The notes under the pieces: generated by a model
The model's input: only the letters and a program-made list of their open reading frames with translations
The model's database searches: none
What the model was told of the DNA's origin: nothing
Made by a program: the position numbers and the translations under genes
Assembly: GCA_002368665.1 (NCBI GenBank)
Contig: DFEK01000001.1
Coordinates: 355,839 to 419,838, forward strand
Direction of reading: 5' to 3'
DNA: 64,000 nucleotides
Origin: Lachnospiraceae bacterium UBA3804
Lineage (GTDB): Bacteria > Bacillota > Clostridia > Lachnospirales > Lachnospiraceae
Shown here: positions 35,025-43,459 of the stretch, in pieces
How positions within the stretch are numbered: the first letter of the stretch is position 1
Layout: each line of letters begins with the position of its first letter

Positions 35025-35369
35025 TTACTCGTTTGAACCGGAATCCTTCTTCTGGATTTCAGCCACTGCTTCTTTTTTCATGGGAATACGGCAGTTCTTG
35101 TTGTTTCCGAATTCAACGATGATATCGTCATCGGATACATCAATGATTTCGCCGTAGAAACCACTGGTGGTTAAAACATAATCGCCTACTTCCAGGGAAG
35201 AAAGCATGGCAGACTGTCTTTTCTGCTGTTTCTGGGAAGGACGGATCATAAGGAAGTAAATGATGGCGATGAATACAACGACATATACGATCATTAACCA
35301 TCCGCTACCGCCGGAAAAAAGTCCTCCGCCACCGTTTGTTGTGGACTGGGTAAGAAGTAAATTATACAT
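35025..35369 (-). CDS. yajC: Preprotein translocase subunit YajC
   Basis: Accessory SecDF-associated membrane subunit, 114 aa. It has a single transmembrane helix (SGWLMIVYVVVFIAIIYFLM) followed by IRPSQKQQKRQ and the small beta domain SSLEVGDYVLTTSGFYGEI. The Gly/Ser-rich N-terminus is longer than in E. coli. It sits 17 nt below tgt, the widespread tgt-yajC arrangement. Confidence 0.94.
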   Translation of the reverse strand: MYNLLLTQSTTNGGGGLFSGGSGWLMIVYVVVFIAIIYFLMIRPSQKQQKRQSAMLSSLEVGDYVLTTSGFYGEIIDVSDDDIIVEFGNNKNCRIPMKKEAVAEIQKKDSGSNE

Positions 35370-35386
35370 TTTTTCTCTCCTTTATA

Positions 35387-36538
35387 TTAACTTTCCGGAT
35401 TATTTCCGGAATTCATTCGTTCCAATTTGTCTTTCTTATATGATGCGAAACGGTTCTCATCAATCGCATCCCTGATCTCTTCCATCATATGATTGTAGAA
35501 ATACAGATTATGCATTACACAAAGGCGCATTCCGAGCATTTCTTTGGCTTTCAGTAAATGACGGATATAAGCCTTGGTATATCTTTGGCATGTCGGGCAG
35601 GCACATCCTGGTTCGATCGGTGTATCGTCTTTTTCATATTTCGCATTCAAAAGATTGATCTTGCCGAAATTCGTATATAAATGTGCATGTCTGGCGTTTC
35701 TCGAAGGATAAACACAGTCAAAGAAATCAACACCGCGTTCCACACTTTCGAGGATATTCTCTGGTGTACCGACACCCATCAGATAAACGGGTTTATCAGC
35801 GGGAAGATACGGAACCGTATTTTCAATGGTTTCATACATCTCTTCGTGACTTTCGCCGACCGCAAGACCTCCGATCGCGTATCCCGGAAGATCCAGTTCC
35901 GAAATTGCCTTGGCGTGTTCCTTGCGGATATCCGCAAAAACCGCGCCCTGGTTAATTCCGAACAGAAGCTGATGCTTGTTGATGGTATCTTCTTTATTGT
36001 TTAACTCTTCGAGTTTATCCTTGCATCGAATAAGCCATCTTGTCGTTCTTGCCACGGATTGTTCCACATAGGACCTGTCCGCTTTACTCGGTGGACACTC
36101 ATCAAATGCCATGGCAATCGTAGAAGCTAAATTTGACTGAATCGTCATGCTCTCTTCCGGACCCATGAAGATGCGTCTTCCGTCGATATGCGAGCTGAAA
36201 GTAACGCCCTCTTCTTTTATCTTACGAAGCGAAGCTAAGGAAAATACCTGAAATCCGCCTGAATCCGTTAAGATCGGTCTATTCCAGGACATAAAATGAT
36301 GTAATCCGCCGAGCTCTTTGATCACTTCATCTCCGGGTCTTACATGAAGATGATAGGTATTGGATAGCTGAACCTGCGTTCCGATCCGCTCCAAATCTTC
36401 CGTGGAAACCGCACCCTTAATCGCTGCCACGGTTCCGACATTCATAAAGACCGGAGTCTGGATCTGCCCATGAACGGTTTTGAAAACGCCGCGTTTGGCT
36501 TCGCCTTCTTTTGCCAGTATTGTAAATTCTTTGCTCAA
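35387..36538 (-). CDS. tgt: tRNA-guanine transglycosylase
   Basis: Exchanges guanine-34 for preQ1 in GUN-decoding tRNAs, in the queuosine pathway. The 383 aa show ILTDSGGFQVFSL, the nucleophile Asp in FFDCVYPSRNARH, the zinc site CACPTCQRY plus the distal His in CVMHNLYFYNH. It starts at TTG 36536-36538. queA is not adjacent here, unlike in many Firmicutes. It lies 10 nt below the lactonase gene. Confidence 0.96.
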   Translation of the reverse strand: MSKEFTILAKEGEAKRGVFKTVHGQIQTPVFMNVGTVAAIKGAVSTEDLERIGTQVQLSNTYHLHVRPGDEVIKELGGLHHFMSWNRPILTDSGGFQVFSLASLRKIKEEGVTFSSHIDGRRIFMGPEESMTIQSNLASTIAMAFDECPPSKADRSYVEQSVARTTRWLIRCKDKLEELNNKEDTINKHQLLFGINQGAVFADIRKEHAKAISELDLPGYAIGGLAVGESHEEMYETIENTVPYLPADKPVYLMGVGTPENILESVERGVDFFDCVYPSRNARHAHLYTNFGKINLLNAKYEKDDTPIEPGCACPTCQRYTKAYIRHLLKAKEMLGMRLCVMHNLYFYNHMMEEIRDAIDENRFASYKKDKLERMNSGNNPES

Positions 36539-36548
36539 ACAATCACCC

Positions 36549-37592
36549 CTATTCTTCTATAGGAATAAAGATGATGCAATTCGGATGATCGATTTTGATT
36601 TCCTTGGAACTCATGTAGATCAATCCTTTATCCAGATCCGTGGAGAAAAATGTCATCGTTCCCGCTTCATGGTTTAAGCTGACCAAATGTCGGTTATCCG
36701 GATATAAAAGTGCATCCTTGGGATATGCTCCGGAAACCGGCAGGCAAAGAATGCGGTCCAGTGTACCGTCTTCTTTGCGTCTCATAACCGCTACGGAATT
36801 GTCTCCCGCGTTGGTTACAACAATATGCTGTCTGTCTGCAGACAGAGTAAGCGAACAGGAAATACTTTTGCTCGCATGATAATCATTCAATGTGGAAATA
36901 CTCTGGATCTTCTCAAAATCCGGATAGTTATTTACCATATTGTAAGCGAACACATCAATGGTATTCGCGGATTCGTTCACAATGTAAATAAACTTTCCGT
37001 CCGCGGATGTGATCAAATGTCTGGGGCCGGCGTTTTGCTCGCTGCGGATGATATCAACCTGCTTTAAAGTACCTTTGTCATGATTGAGTTCATATACATA
37101 GGTATGATCCATGCCGCTATCCGTTGCAAACAAATACTTATTGTCGCGGGACATTTTTGCACAGGTCACATGCGGCTGATAGGATTTCTCCGTAACGTCT
37201 CCGAGTCCTTTAAAGTAGATCTCTTCGGTAATCTCTCCGACACTTCCGTCGTCATTTAGGCGAAGCACGGTCAGTTTACCGTCATGATAACCGGATACAA
37301 AAAGGAAATGATCCGCATAATCCACGGACAAATAGCATCCTCTCATTCCGTTAATGGAAGCTTCGTTAATCTCTTCCAAAAGTCCGTCCGGTAACACATG
37401 GAAGCTTTTTACGCCAAAGTCCGTAATGGAATACAGATATTTCCTGGAATGGGAACAGGTAAGGTACGAAGAATTGGTGATTGACACTTTACCCTTCTCC
37501 GTAAATATGCCGGTTTCCATATCTACATCATATATGGTAATCCCCCGTTTATCCTTGGAGGTATATGTGGATACATAGGCTACAAATCGCAT
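36549..37592 (-). CDS. Lactonase family beta-propeller (YbhE/Pgl-type)
   Basis: A 347-aa seven-bladed propeller of the lactonase family (6-phosphogluconolactonase YbhE relatives). It has repeated blades such as RFVAYVSTYTSKDKRG, HVTCAKMSRDNKYLFATD and AGPRHLITSADGKFIYIVNE. The latter two carry the His/Arg and Asn residues typical of the active-site face. I start at the ATG 37590-37592 because a consensus promoter occupies the longer open frame upstream. The substrate is uncertain; the pentose phosphate role is an inference. Confidence 0.83.
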   Translation of the reverse strand: MRFVAYVSTYTSKDKRGITIYDVDMETGIFTEKGKVSITNSSYLTCSHSRKYLYSITDFGVKSFHVLPDGLLEEINEASINGMRGCYLSVDYADHFLFVSGYHDGKLTVLRLNDDGSVGEITEEIYFKGLGDVTEKSYQPHVTCAKMSRDNKYLFATDSGMDHTYVYELNHDKGTLKQVDIIRSEQNAGPRHLITSADGKFIYIVNESANTIDVFAYNMVNNYPDFEKIQSISTLNDYHASKSISCSLTLSADRQHIVVTNAGDNSVAVMRRKEDGTLDRILCLPVSGAYPKDALLYPDNRHLVSLNHEAGTMTFFSTDLDKGLIYMSSKEIKIDHPNCIIFIPIEE

Positions 37593-37644
37593 ATTTCTCT
37601 GACCGAACCCTTTCTTTATTCTATAGGCATAAAAATACTCATAT

Positions 37645-37673
37645 ATTTTATCACAAGGGGTACTCTTTGTAAA
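37645..37673 (-). promoter_or_regulatory. Promoter of the lactonase-tgt-yajC-ldt operon
   Basis: On the minus strand TTTACA (37668-37673), 17-nt spacer, TAAAAT (37645-37650) with an upstream TG (extended -10). It is divergent from the puuR promoter, whose -35 box lies about 24 nt away. Confidence 0.72.
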
Positions 37674-37696
37674 ACGAATTATTTCATAAAAATCAA

Positions 37697-37724
37697 TTGA
37701 CATTAACGATGGACATTGTATAAT
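37697..37724 (+). promoter_or_regulatory. Promoter of puuR(-potABCD)
   Basis: TTGACA (37697-37702), 16-nt spacer, TATAAT (37719-37724). The predicted start site lies just upstream of the triple half-site operator. No separate potA promoter was recognised. Confidence 0.78.
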
Positions 37725-37735
37725 CTATCTTGTTT

Positions 37736-37764
37736 GTTTAGTTTTACTAAACTTCAAGTTTAGT
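37736..37764. promoter_or_regulatory. Triple half-site operator for the PuuR-like regulator
   Basis: Three copies of a heptamer: GTTTAGT (37736-37742), inverted ACTAAAC (37746-37752), GTTTAGT (37758-37764). They make two overlapping palindromes, one with a 3-nt centre and one perfect 9-bp palindrome with a 1-nt centre. The site lies in the first transcribed bases, suited to autorepression. Confidence 0.7.
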
Positions 37765-37787
37765 TTTATTCTTACGGAGATAAAACG

Positions 37788-38327
37788 ATGGAAATCGGAA
37801 ACAAAATCAAACAATTACGCATCCAAAAAGGACTGACGCAGGAAGAACTGGGCGATCGCTGTGAGCTTTCGAAAGGCTTTATTTCGCAGGTTGAGCGCGA
37901 TTTAACCTCTCCTTCCATCGCAACCTTAATGGATATGCTTCAGGTCCTAGGAACGGACACAACGGAATTCTTCGCCAAAGAGGAAGACGTACAGATTGTC
38001 TTTACACAGAATGATTACTTTGAAAAAATCGACAACGAGTTAAACAACTCCGTCGAATGGCTGATTCCTAATGCCCAGAAGAACATGATGGAGCCCATCA
38101 AGGTCCACCTTGAGCAAAACGGAAAAACTTATCCCGACAATCCCCATGAAGGCGAAGAATTCGGATATGTACTCTCCGGCTCCATTCAGATTCATATCGG
38201 AAATAAAGTATATAAGGCGTCCAAAGGGGATTCGTTTTACTATACGCCTTCGGAATCGCATTTTATTGATTGCAATGCCAAAGGTGGGGCTGAGTTCATC
38301 TGGATTTCCACTCCGCCGACGTTTTAA
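37788..38327 (+). CDS. puuR: XRE-cupin transcriptional regulator of polyamine transport (PuuR-like)
   Basis: A 179-aa DNA-binding sensor. It has an N-terminal HTH_XRE domain (IGNKIKQLRIQKGLTQEELG, residues 2-60) with the recognition helix in CELSKGFISQVERD, and a C-terminal cupin barrel (HEGEEFGYVLSGSIQIHIG, about 115-175) that in this family binds polyamine or a small ligand. Directly upstream of potABCD on the same strand, it is expected to control polyamine uptake. SD ACGGAG before ATG 37788. Confidence 0.88.
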   Translation: MEIGNKIKQLRIQKGLTQEELGDRCELSKGFISQVERDLTSPSIATLMDMLQVLGTDTTEFFAKEEDVQIVFTQNDYFEKIDNELNNSVEWLIPNAQKNMMEPIKVHLEQNGKTYPDNPHEGEEFGYVLSGSIQIHIGNKVYKASKGDSFYYTPSESHFIDCNAKGGAEFIWISTPPTF

Positions 38328-38330
38328 ATA

Positions 38331-38428
38331 ATTGGCTCGCACGTCGCCATCACGGCAATGCTCAGGGATTCGATAAATCTTCGATTTAAACTCACCCTTC
38401 GCACAGCCTACATGGCTCCGGCTCGATT
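38331..38428 (+). repeat. Dispersed GC-rich intergenic element, copy A
   Basis: This fills the gap between puuR and potA and shares ordered blocks with the element at 62955-63260 on the opposite strand: TGGCTCGCACG, ATCACG, CTCAGGGA, ACTC/CCCTTCGC, CTACATG and CGGCTCGAT. A small hairpin TAAATC-ttc-GATTTA (38374-38388) replaces a different hairpin in copy B. There is no coding frame. Confidence 0.7.
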
Positions 38429-38458
38429 AAATATATTAAACGCAGCCTTCATATTAAC

Positions 38459-38478
38459 TACATGGCTCCGGCTCGATA
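38459..38478 (+). repeat. Second copy of the element's 20-nt tail
   Basis: CTACATGGCTCCGGCTCGAT is repeated exactly from the end of copy A (38409-38428), 30 nt later. The intervening AT-rich stretch shows no gene, and the potA SD (ATGAGGAAA) follows. This tail duplication suggests a partial second element. Confidence 0.75.
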
Positions 38479-38508
38479 GACCATATACCATCTAAATGAG
38501 GAAATGTT

Positions 38509-39639
38509 ATGAGTAAACATCTGATTGATTTGCAAAATATATCAAAATCCTTCGGAAACCATTTGGTTCTCGATGAGATGAATTTATATATCCGCGAGAA
38601 TGAGTTTTTGACGCTGCTCGGACCTTCGGGATGCGGCAAAACTACTACGCTTCGTATTATCGGCGGTTTTGAAACGCCCGATGTCGGACGTGTTATTTTT
38701 GACGGCGAAGATATTACAAATCTTGCACCGAACAAGCGTCAGTTAAACACCGTATTCCAGAAGTATGCTCTTTTTACGCATATGACGATTGCAGAAAACA
38801 TCGCGTTTGGCTTGAAAATCAAGAAAAAATCCAAATCGTATATCGATGACAAGATTAAATATGCATTAAAGCTTGTTAACCTCGAAGATTACGGAAACCG
38901 TTACCCGGACTCGCTCTCCGGCGGTCAGCAACAACGTATTGCGATTGCACGTGCTATCGTAAACGAGCCCAAGGTTCTTTTACTCGATGAACCTTTGGGT
39001 GCACTTGACTTAAAACTGCGTCAGGACATGCAGTATGAACTGATCCGTTTAAAGAAAGAACTGGGAATTACCTTTATTTATGTAACACACGACCAGGAAG
39101 AAGCCCTGACCATGTCCGATACCATCGTAGTTATGAATCAGGGTTATATCCAGCAGATCGGAACTCCTGAGATGATCTACAACGAGCCCGAAAACGCTTT
39201 TGTTGCCGATTTCATCGGTGATTCCAATATCATCTCTTCCACCATGATCCAGGATAAGCTGGTTGAAATCCTCGGTGTAAAATTCCCCTGCGTGGATACC
39301 GGTTTCGGCGAAAACAAGCCTGTCGACGTTGTAATCCGTCCTGAGGACGTTGAAATGATCAATCTTTTGGACGATTACGAAAACGAAATGGCTTCCGCAG
39401 CATCTTCCGAAGATTCCTGGAAGAAATACGGGCGAATCCAGGGTGTTGTAACGCATATTATTTTCAAAGGTGTCCATTATGAAATGGAAGTTATGGCAAA
39501 CGGCTTTGAGTGGCTGGTACATTCTACACAGATGTTCCCCGTAGGTCAGAAAGTCGGCATTAATGTGGATCCTTTCAATATTCAGATCATGAACAAACCC
39601 GCAAGCGAAGACGAGGAGGCAGCCCCCATTGAAGAGTAA
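38509..39639 (+). CDS. potA: Spermidine/putrescine ABC transporter ATP-binding protein
   Basis: Cytoplasmic ATPase of the polyamine importer, 376 aa. It has Walker A GPSGCGKTT, Q-loop VFQKYALFTHM, signature LSGGQQQR, Walker B VLLLDEPLGALD, H-loop VTHDQEEA, and a C-terminal TOBE domain (about 235-365, VVIRPEDVEM). An acidic 10-residue tail ends the protein. The gene is the first of potABCD, overlapping potB by 11 nt. Confidence 0.96.
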   Translation: MSKHLIDLQNISKSFGNHLVLDEMNLYIRENEFLTLLGPSGCGKTTTLRIIGGFETPDVGRVIFDGEDITNLAPNKRQLNTVFQKYALFTHMTIAENIAFGLKIKKKSKSYIDDKIKYALKLVNLEDYGNRYPDSLSGGQQQRIAIARAIVNEPKVLLLDEPLGALDLKLRQDMQYELIRLKKELGITFIYVTHDQEEALTMSDTIVVMNQGYIQQIGTPEMIYNEPENAFVADFIGDSNIISSTMIQDKLVEILGVKFPCVDTGFGENKPVDVVIRPEDVEMINLLDDYENEMASAASSEDSWKKYGRIQGVVTHIIFKGVHYEMEVMANGFEWLVHSTQMFPVGQKVGINVDPFNIQIMNKPASEDEEAAPIEE

Positions 39640-40453
39640 TAAATTCATTAAACTGCTGTCCGCTCCTTATATCGTCTGGGCAGTCGGTTTTATCATTATC
39701 CCTTTGATCATGGTATTTTACTATGGTCTGTCGAACAGGGATAAGCAGTTTACTTTTGAATATGTTTTAAGCATTGCAAAGCCGGAACATTTTAAATCGC
39801 TTTATCTGGCTCTGCTTTTGGCGCTTGTATCCACGATCGTCTGCATTTTGCTTGCATACCCTCTCGCACTGATCCTTTCCGGATTAAAGAGTAAAAACGA
39901 ACACCTGGTTGTTTTCATTTTCATCCTTCCGATGTGGATGAATTTCCTGCTTCGTACCTATGCATGGATGACACTTCTTGAGAACAACGGAGTTATTAAC
40001 AGTATTCTGAATTTCCTGCATTTGCCAAATATACAGATCATTAATACTCCTGCAGCCATTGTATTCGGTATGGTGTATAACTTCCTGCCGTTTATGATCC
40101 TGCCGCTTTATAACAGTATCAATAAAATTGATAAAAATGTACTGAACGCTGCAAGAGATCTCGGTGCGAATTATTTCCAGACTTTGTTTCGCGTTATCAT
40201 TCCGTTATCCGTACCGGGTATCATTTCCGGTATCACGATGGTATTCGTACCCTCTCTTACCACCTTCGTGGTCAGCGAAATGCTTGGCGGCGGTAAGATT
40301 CTTCTGATCGGTAATGTCATCGAACAGGAATTTACACAGAATTCCAACTGGTATCAGGGCTCCGGCCTTTCCATCGTGCTTATGTTATTCATTATCATCA
40401 GTATGGTAATTACGAATATTTACGACAAAGACGGGGAGGGAAATACGCTGTGA
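39629..40453 (+). CDS. potB: Spermidine/putrescine ABC transporter permease PotB
   Basis: Polytopic inner-membrane permease, 274 aa, with six hydrophobic helices and the coupling EAA loop LNAARDLGANYFQTLFRVIIP (split at the loop Gly). It starts at TTG 39629-39631 inside the end of potA, with AGGAGG 9 nt upstream. Its TGA overlaps the potC GTG (GTGA), so the three transporter genes are translationally coupled. Confidence 0.95.
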   Translation: MKSNKFIKLLSAPYIVWAVGFIIIPLIMVFYYGLSNRDKQFTFEYVLSIAKPEHFKSLYLALLLALVSTIVCILLAYPLALILSGLKSKNEHLVVFIFILPMWMNFLLRTYAWMTLLENNGVINSILNFLHLPNIQIINTPAAIVFGMVYNFLPFMILPLYNSINKIDKNVLNAARDLGANYFQTLFRVIIPLSVPGIISGITMVFVPSLTTFVVSEMLGGGKILLIGNVIEQEFTQNSNWYQGSGLSIVLMLFIIISMVITNIYDKDGEGNTL

Positions 40454-41247
40454 TCAAGTTTTTAAAACGTTTCTATGCTGTTTTAATCCTGCTCTTCCTG
40501 TATCTTCCGATGATTACGCTGGTGGTACTTTCCTTTAATTCGTCCAAATCAAGAGCAAAATGGGGCGGCTTCTCTTTTATCTGGTATCGGAATCTGTTCC
40601 ACGATTCGGAGATCATGAAGGTATTGCTTACCACCCTGCTCGTTGCTTTCGTATCGGCCGTTGTGGCATGTTTTATCGGAACCATTGCTGCGATCGGTAT
40701 GAATAAAATGAAGCCATTTACCCGTTCCGCATTAATGGGTGTTACCAATATTCCGATGCTGAACGCCGATATCGTAACCGGTATCTCGTTAATGCTTTTA
40801 TTCCTTATTCTGAAGGATAAATTCGGCTTCCGCTTCGGTATTGTATCGATTTTGCTTTCTCACATTACATTTAATATCCCTTATGTGATTTTAAGCGTTA
40901 TGCCGAGAATCAAGAAAATGAACCCTTCCAATTATGAAGCCGCGCTGGATCTCGGTGCCACTCCGGTTTATGCGTTCTTTAAAGTCATTCTTCCGGATAT
41001 CTGGCCCGGTGTTCTGTCCGGTTTCTTAATGGCATTTACGATGTCGCTTGATGATTTTATCATCACTTACTTTACCAAGGGATCCGGCGTGGATACGCTC
41101 TCCACCAAGATTTATGCAATGGTCAAAAAAGGCGTCAATCCGGAAATGTATGCGCTTTCCACGTTGATATTTGTTTCGGTATTAATTCTCTTAATCTTAA
41201 TCAATACCCTTCCATCGGGAGGTAAAAGTAAAAAGGCGGAGAAATAA
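40450..41247 (+). CDS. potC: Spermidine/putrescine ABC transporter permease PotC
   Basis: Second membrane permease of the polyamine importer, 265 aa, six helices, EAA loop NYEAALDLGATPVYAFFKV. It pairs with PotB to form the channel. It starts at GTG 40450-40452, overlapping the potB stop by 4 nt. The C-terminus ends in a short basic tail GGKSKKAEK. Confidence 0.95.
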   Translation: MIKFLKRFYAVLILLFLYLPMITLVVLSFNSSKSRAKWGGFSFIWYRNLFHDSEIMKVLLTTLLVAFVSAVVACFIGTIAAIGMNKMKPFTRSALMGVTNIPMLNADIVTGISLMLLFLILKDKFGFRFGIVSILLSHITFNIPYVILSVMPRIKKMNPSNYEAALDLGATPVYAFFKVILPDIWPGVLSGFLMAFTMSLDDFIITYFTKGSGVDTLSTKIYAMVKKGVNPEMYALSTLIFVSVLILLILINTLPSGGKSKKAEK

Positions 41248-41282
41248 TCATACATCATCCACATTACTTAGGAGGAACTCAA

Positions 41283-42350
41283 ATGAAAAAGAATTTCTTT
41301 AAAACCCTTACGGCATTGGGCTGTGCAACCCTTATGACCGTACCCGTACTCTTTAGCGGATGTACTTCCAAATCCGATAAAGTTGTTTACGTTTACAACT
41401 GGGGTGAATACATCGATCCCGATGTACTCGAATCCTTTACCGAAGAAACCGGTATTAAGGTTATTTACGATGAATATGAAACCAATGAAATCATGTATCC
41501 GAAGGTTGAAGCAGGCGCTGCCGAATATGATGTTATCTGCCCTTCCGATTATATGATCCAGAAGATGATCGAGAATGATCTTTTACAAGAGATCAATATG
41601 GCGAACATTCCAAACTCCAAAAATATCGGAGCCCAGTACTGGCAGTCTTCGCAGGAATTCGATCCCGGCAACAAATACTCCGTACCTTACTGCTGGGGAA
41701 CCGTAGGAATCCTTTACAACAAGACCAAAGTGGATGAACCGATCGACTCCTGGTCCGTTCTCTGGGATGAAAAATACAAAGGCGAAATCTTAATGCAGAA
41801 CTCCGTTCGTGATGCCTTCATGGTTGCTTTAAAATTAAACGGAAACTCCATGAACACCTTGGATGATGAGGAACTGGAAGCTGCCAAAGATAAACTCATT
41901 GAGCAGAAACCCCTTGTTCAGGCATATGTTGTCGATCAGGTCAGAGATAAAATGATCGGTAACGAAGCTGCCATCGGCGTCATCTACTCCGGTGAAGCAA
42001 TTTATACCCAGCGTGAAAATGCAGATCTTGAATATGTGATTCCCAAGGAAGGAACCAATGTATGGATTGACTCCTGGGTAATTCCGAAAAACGCAAAGAA
42101 CAAAGAAAATGCAGAAGCATTCATCAATTATATGTGCAAACCCGAAATTGCATTAAAGAACTTTGACTTCATCACCTACTCCACTCCCAATGAGGCAGCC
42201 AGAGCTTTGATCGAAGACGAAGATATCCGCAATTCCGAAATCGCATTCCCGGATCTTTCCAAGTATAAAGATCTGGAAACCTTCCACTATCTTGGTGAAG
42301 ACGGCGATCAGAAATATGCGGATCTTTGGAAACAGGTGAAATCCGAATAA
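41283..42350 (+). CDS. potD: Polyamine-binding lipoprotein PotD
   Basis: Extracytoplasmic solute-binding protein, 355 aa. It has a lipoprotein signal with lipobox VLFSGC (lipidated Cys near 27), then VVYVYNWGEYIDPDVLESF, the hallmark start of PotD/PotF. The ligand-site aromatics and acids include NWGEYI, CPSDYM, YCWGTVG and the WIDSWVIPK region. SD AGGAGGAAC. It ends the operon, followed by a strong terminator. Confidence 0.96.
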   Translation: MKKNFFKTLTALGCATLMTVPVLFSGCTSKSDKVVYVYNWGEYIDPDVLESFTEETGIKVIYDEYETNEIMYPKVEAGAAEYDVICPSDYMIQKMIENDLLQEINMANIPNSKNIGAQYWQSSQEFDPGNKYSVPYCWGTVGILYNKTKVDEPIDSWSVLWDEKYKGEILMQNSVRDAFMVALKLNGNSMNTLDDEELEAAKDKLIEQKPLVQAYVVDQVRDKMIGNEAAIGVIYSGEAIYTQRENADLEYVIPKEGTNVWIDSWVIPKNAKNKENAEAFINYMCKPEIALKNFDFITYSTPNEAARALIEDEDIRNSEIAFPDLSKYKDLETFHYLGEDGDQKYADLWKQVKSE

Positions 42351-42368
42351 GATTAACATATAATAATA

Positions 42369-42396
42369 ACCCCGGCAATCGCCGGGGTTTTCTTTT
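42369..42396. terminator. Terminator between potD and trpS (bidirectional)
   Basis: Stem CCCCGGC (42370-42376) / GCCGGGG (42381-42387), loop AATC, then TTTTCTTTT on the plus strand; AT-rich flanks allow use by convergent trpS as well. Confidence 0.85.
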
Positions 42397-42428
42397 GCGT
42401 ATTTTCTTCTGCAGTTTCTCTCAAGTTC

Positions 42429-43436
42429 TTATCGGATGATCTCGTTAAATCCGACTTTCTTCTGAACCTTTCGTAACGTCTTGGTAGCAAAGTAATTTGC
42501 TTTCTCTGCATTTTCTTTAACGATTCCGTCAATATATGCCTTGTCCTTGGAAAGCTCATCAAAACGGGTCTGAAGCGGAGTTAACATGTCTGCTACGGCC
42601 TCTCCCACGGCAAGTTTGAAATCACCGTATCCTTTTCCGTCAAATTCCTTCTCCACTTCCGCAAATGTTTTTCCGGTAACGGCACCGTAAATCTCGATCA
42701 GATTAGAAACACCGGGCTTATTCTCGACATCATAGCGGATGCTTGCTTCGGAATCGGTGACCGCACGTTTAAATTTACGGATAACGGTATCTCTGTCATC
42801 GGTTAAGTAAATGCTTGCATTGGGATTTTCATCGGATTTGGACATCTTCTTGGCCGGATCCTGTAAGGACATGATCTTTGCACCGGCTTTACCCAGATAC
42901 GGTTCCGGAATCGTAAATACATCACCGAACAAAGCATTAAAACGGCCTGCGATATCGCGGGTTAATTCCAAATGCTGCAACTGGTCCTTTCCTACGGGAA
43001 CCACATCTGCCTGATACAGAAGAATATCAGCAGCCATAAGTACCGGATAAGTATATAATCCGGCATTGATATTATCCGCATGCTTTGCGGATTTATCCTT
43101 AAACTGTGTCATACGGTTTAACTCGCCCATATAGGTAAAGCAGTCTAAAATCCAGGCAAGCTCGCAGTGTCCGCTGACATGGGACTGGTAGAAAATACAG
43201 TTTTTCTTCGGATCGAGTCCGGCCGCAATGTAAAGCATCAGTAAATTTCTTGCTTTTTTACGGAATTCCGTGGGATCCTGACGGATTGTTATGGAATGCA
43301 AATCCACAACGGAATAAAAACATTCAAATTCATCGCTTAATGTAAGCCAGTTCTTCAACGCTCCGAGGTAATTTCCCAAAGTAAGGGAACCGGTTGCCTG
43401 CATTCCGCTGAATAAAACTTTCTTGTCTCCTAACAT
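42429..43436 (-). CDS. trpS: Tryptophanyl-tRNA synthetase
   Basis: Class I aminoacyl-tRNA synthetase, 335 aa. Its HIGH-equivalent is GSLTLGNYLGALKNW and its KMSKS motif is KKMSKSDENPNA. The dimer and Trp-binding elements (YPVLMAADILLYQADVVPVG) are present. There is no T-box leader: the gene lies 23 nt below the GlgX-like gene and is probably co-transcribed from that gene's promoter. Confidence 0.97.
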   Translation of the reverse strand: MLGDKKVLFSGMQATGSLTLGNYLGALKNWLTLSDEFECFYSVVDLHSITIRQDPTEFRKKARNLLMLYIAAGLDPKKNCIFYQSHVSGHCELAWILDCFTYMGELNRMTQFKDKSAKHADNINAGLYTYPVLMAADILLYQADVVPVGKDQLQHLELTRDIAGRFNALFGDVFTIPEPYLGKAGAKIMSLQDPAKKMSKSDENPNASIYLTDDRDTVIRKFKRAVTDSEASIRYDVENKPGVSNLIEIYGAVTGKTFAEVEKEFDGKGYGDFKLAVGEAVADMLTPLQTRFDELSKDKAYIDGIVKENAEKANYFATKTLRKVQKKVGFNEIIR

Positions 43437-43459
43437 GAATCTATCCTCTTTTCATTGCT

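Noticed and set aside
37593..37703. Longer N-terminus for the lactonase, starting at 37703
   Set aside because: The added segment covers a consensus promoter and has no family similarity; the propeller starts at 37592.
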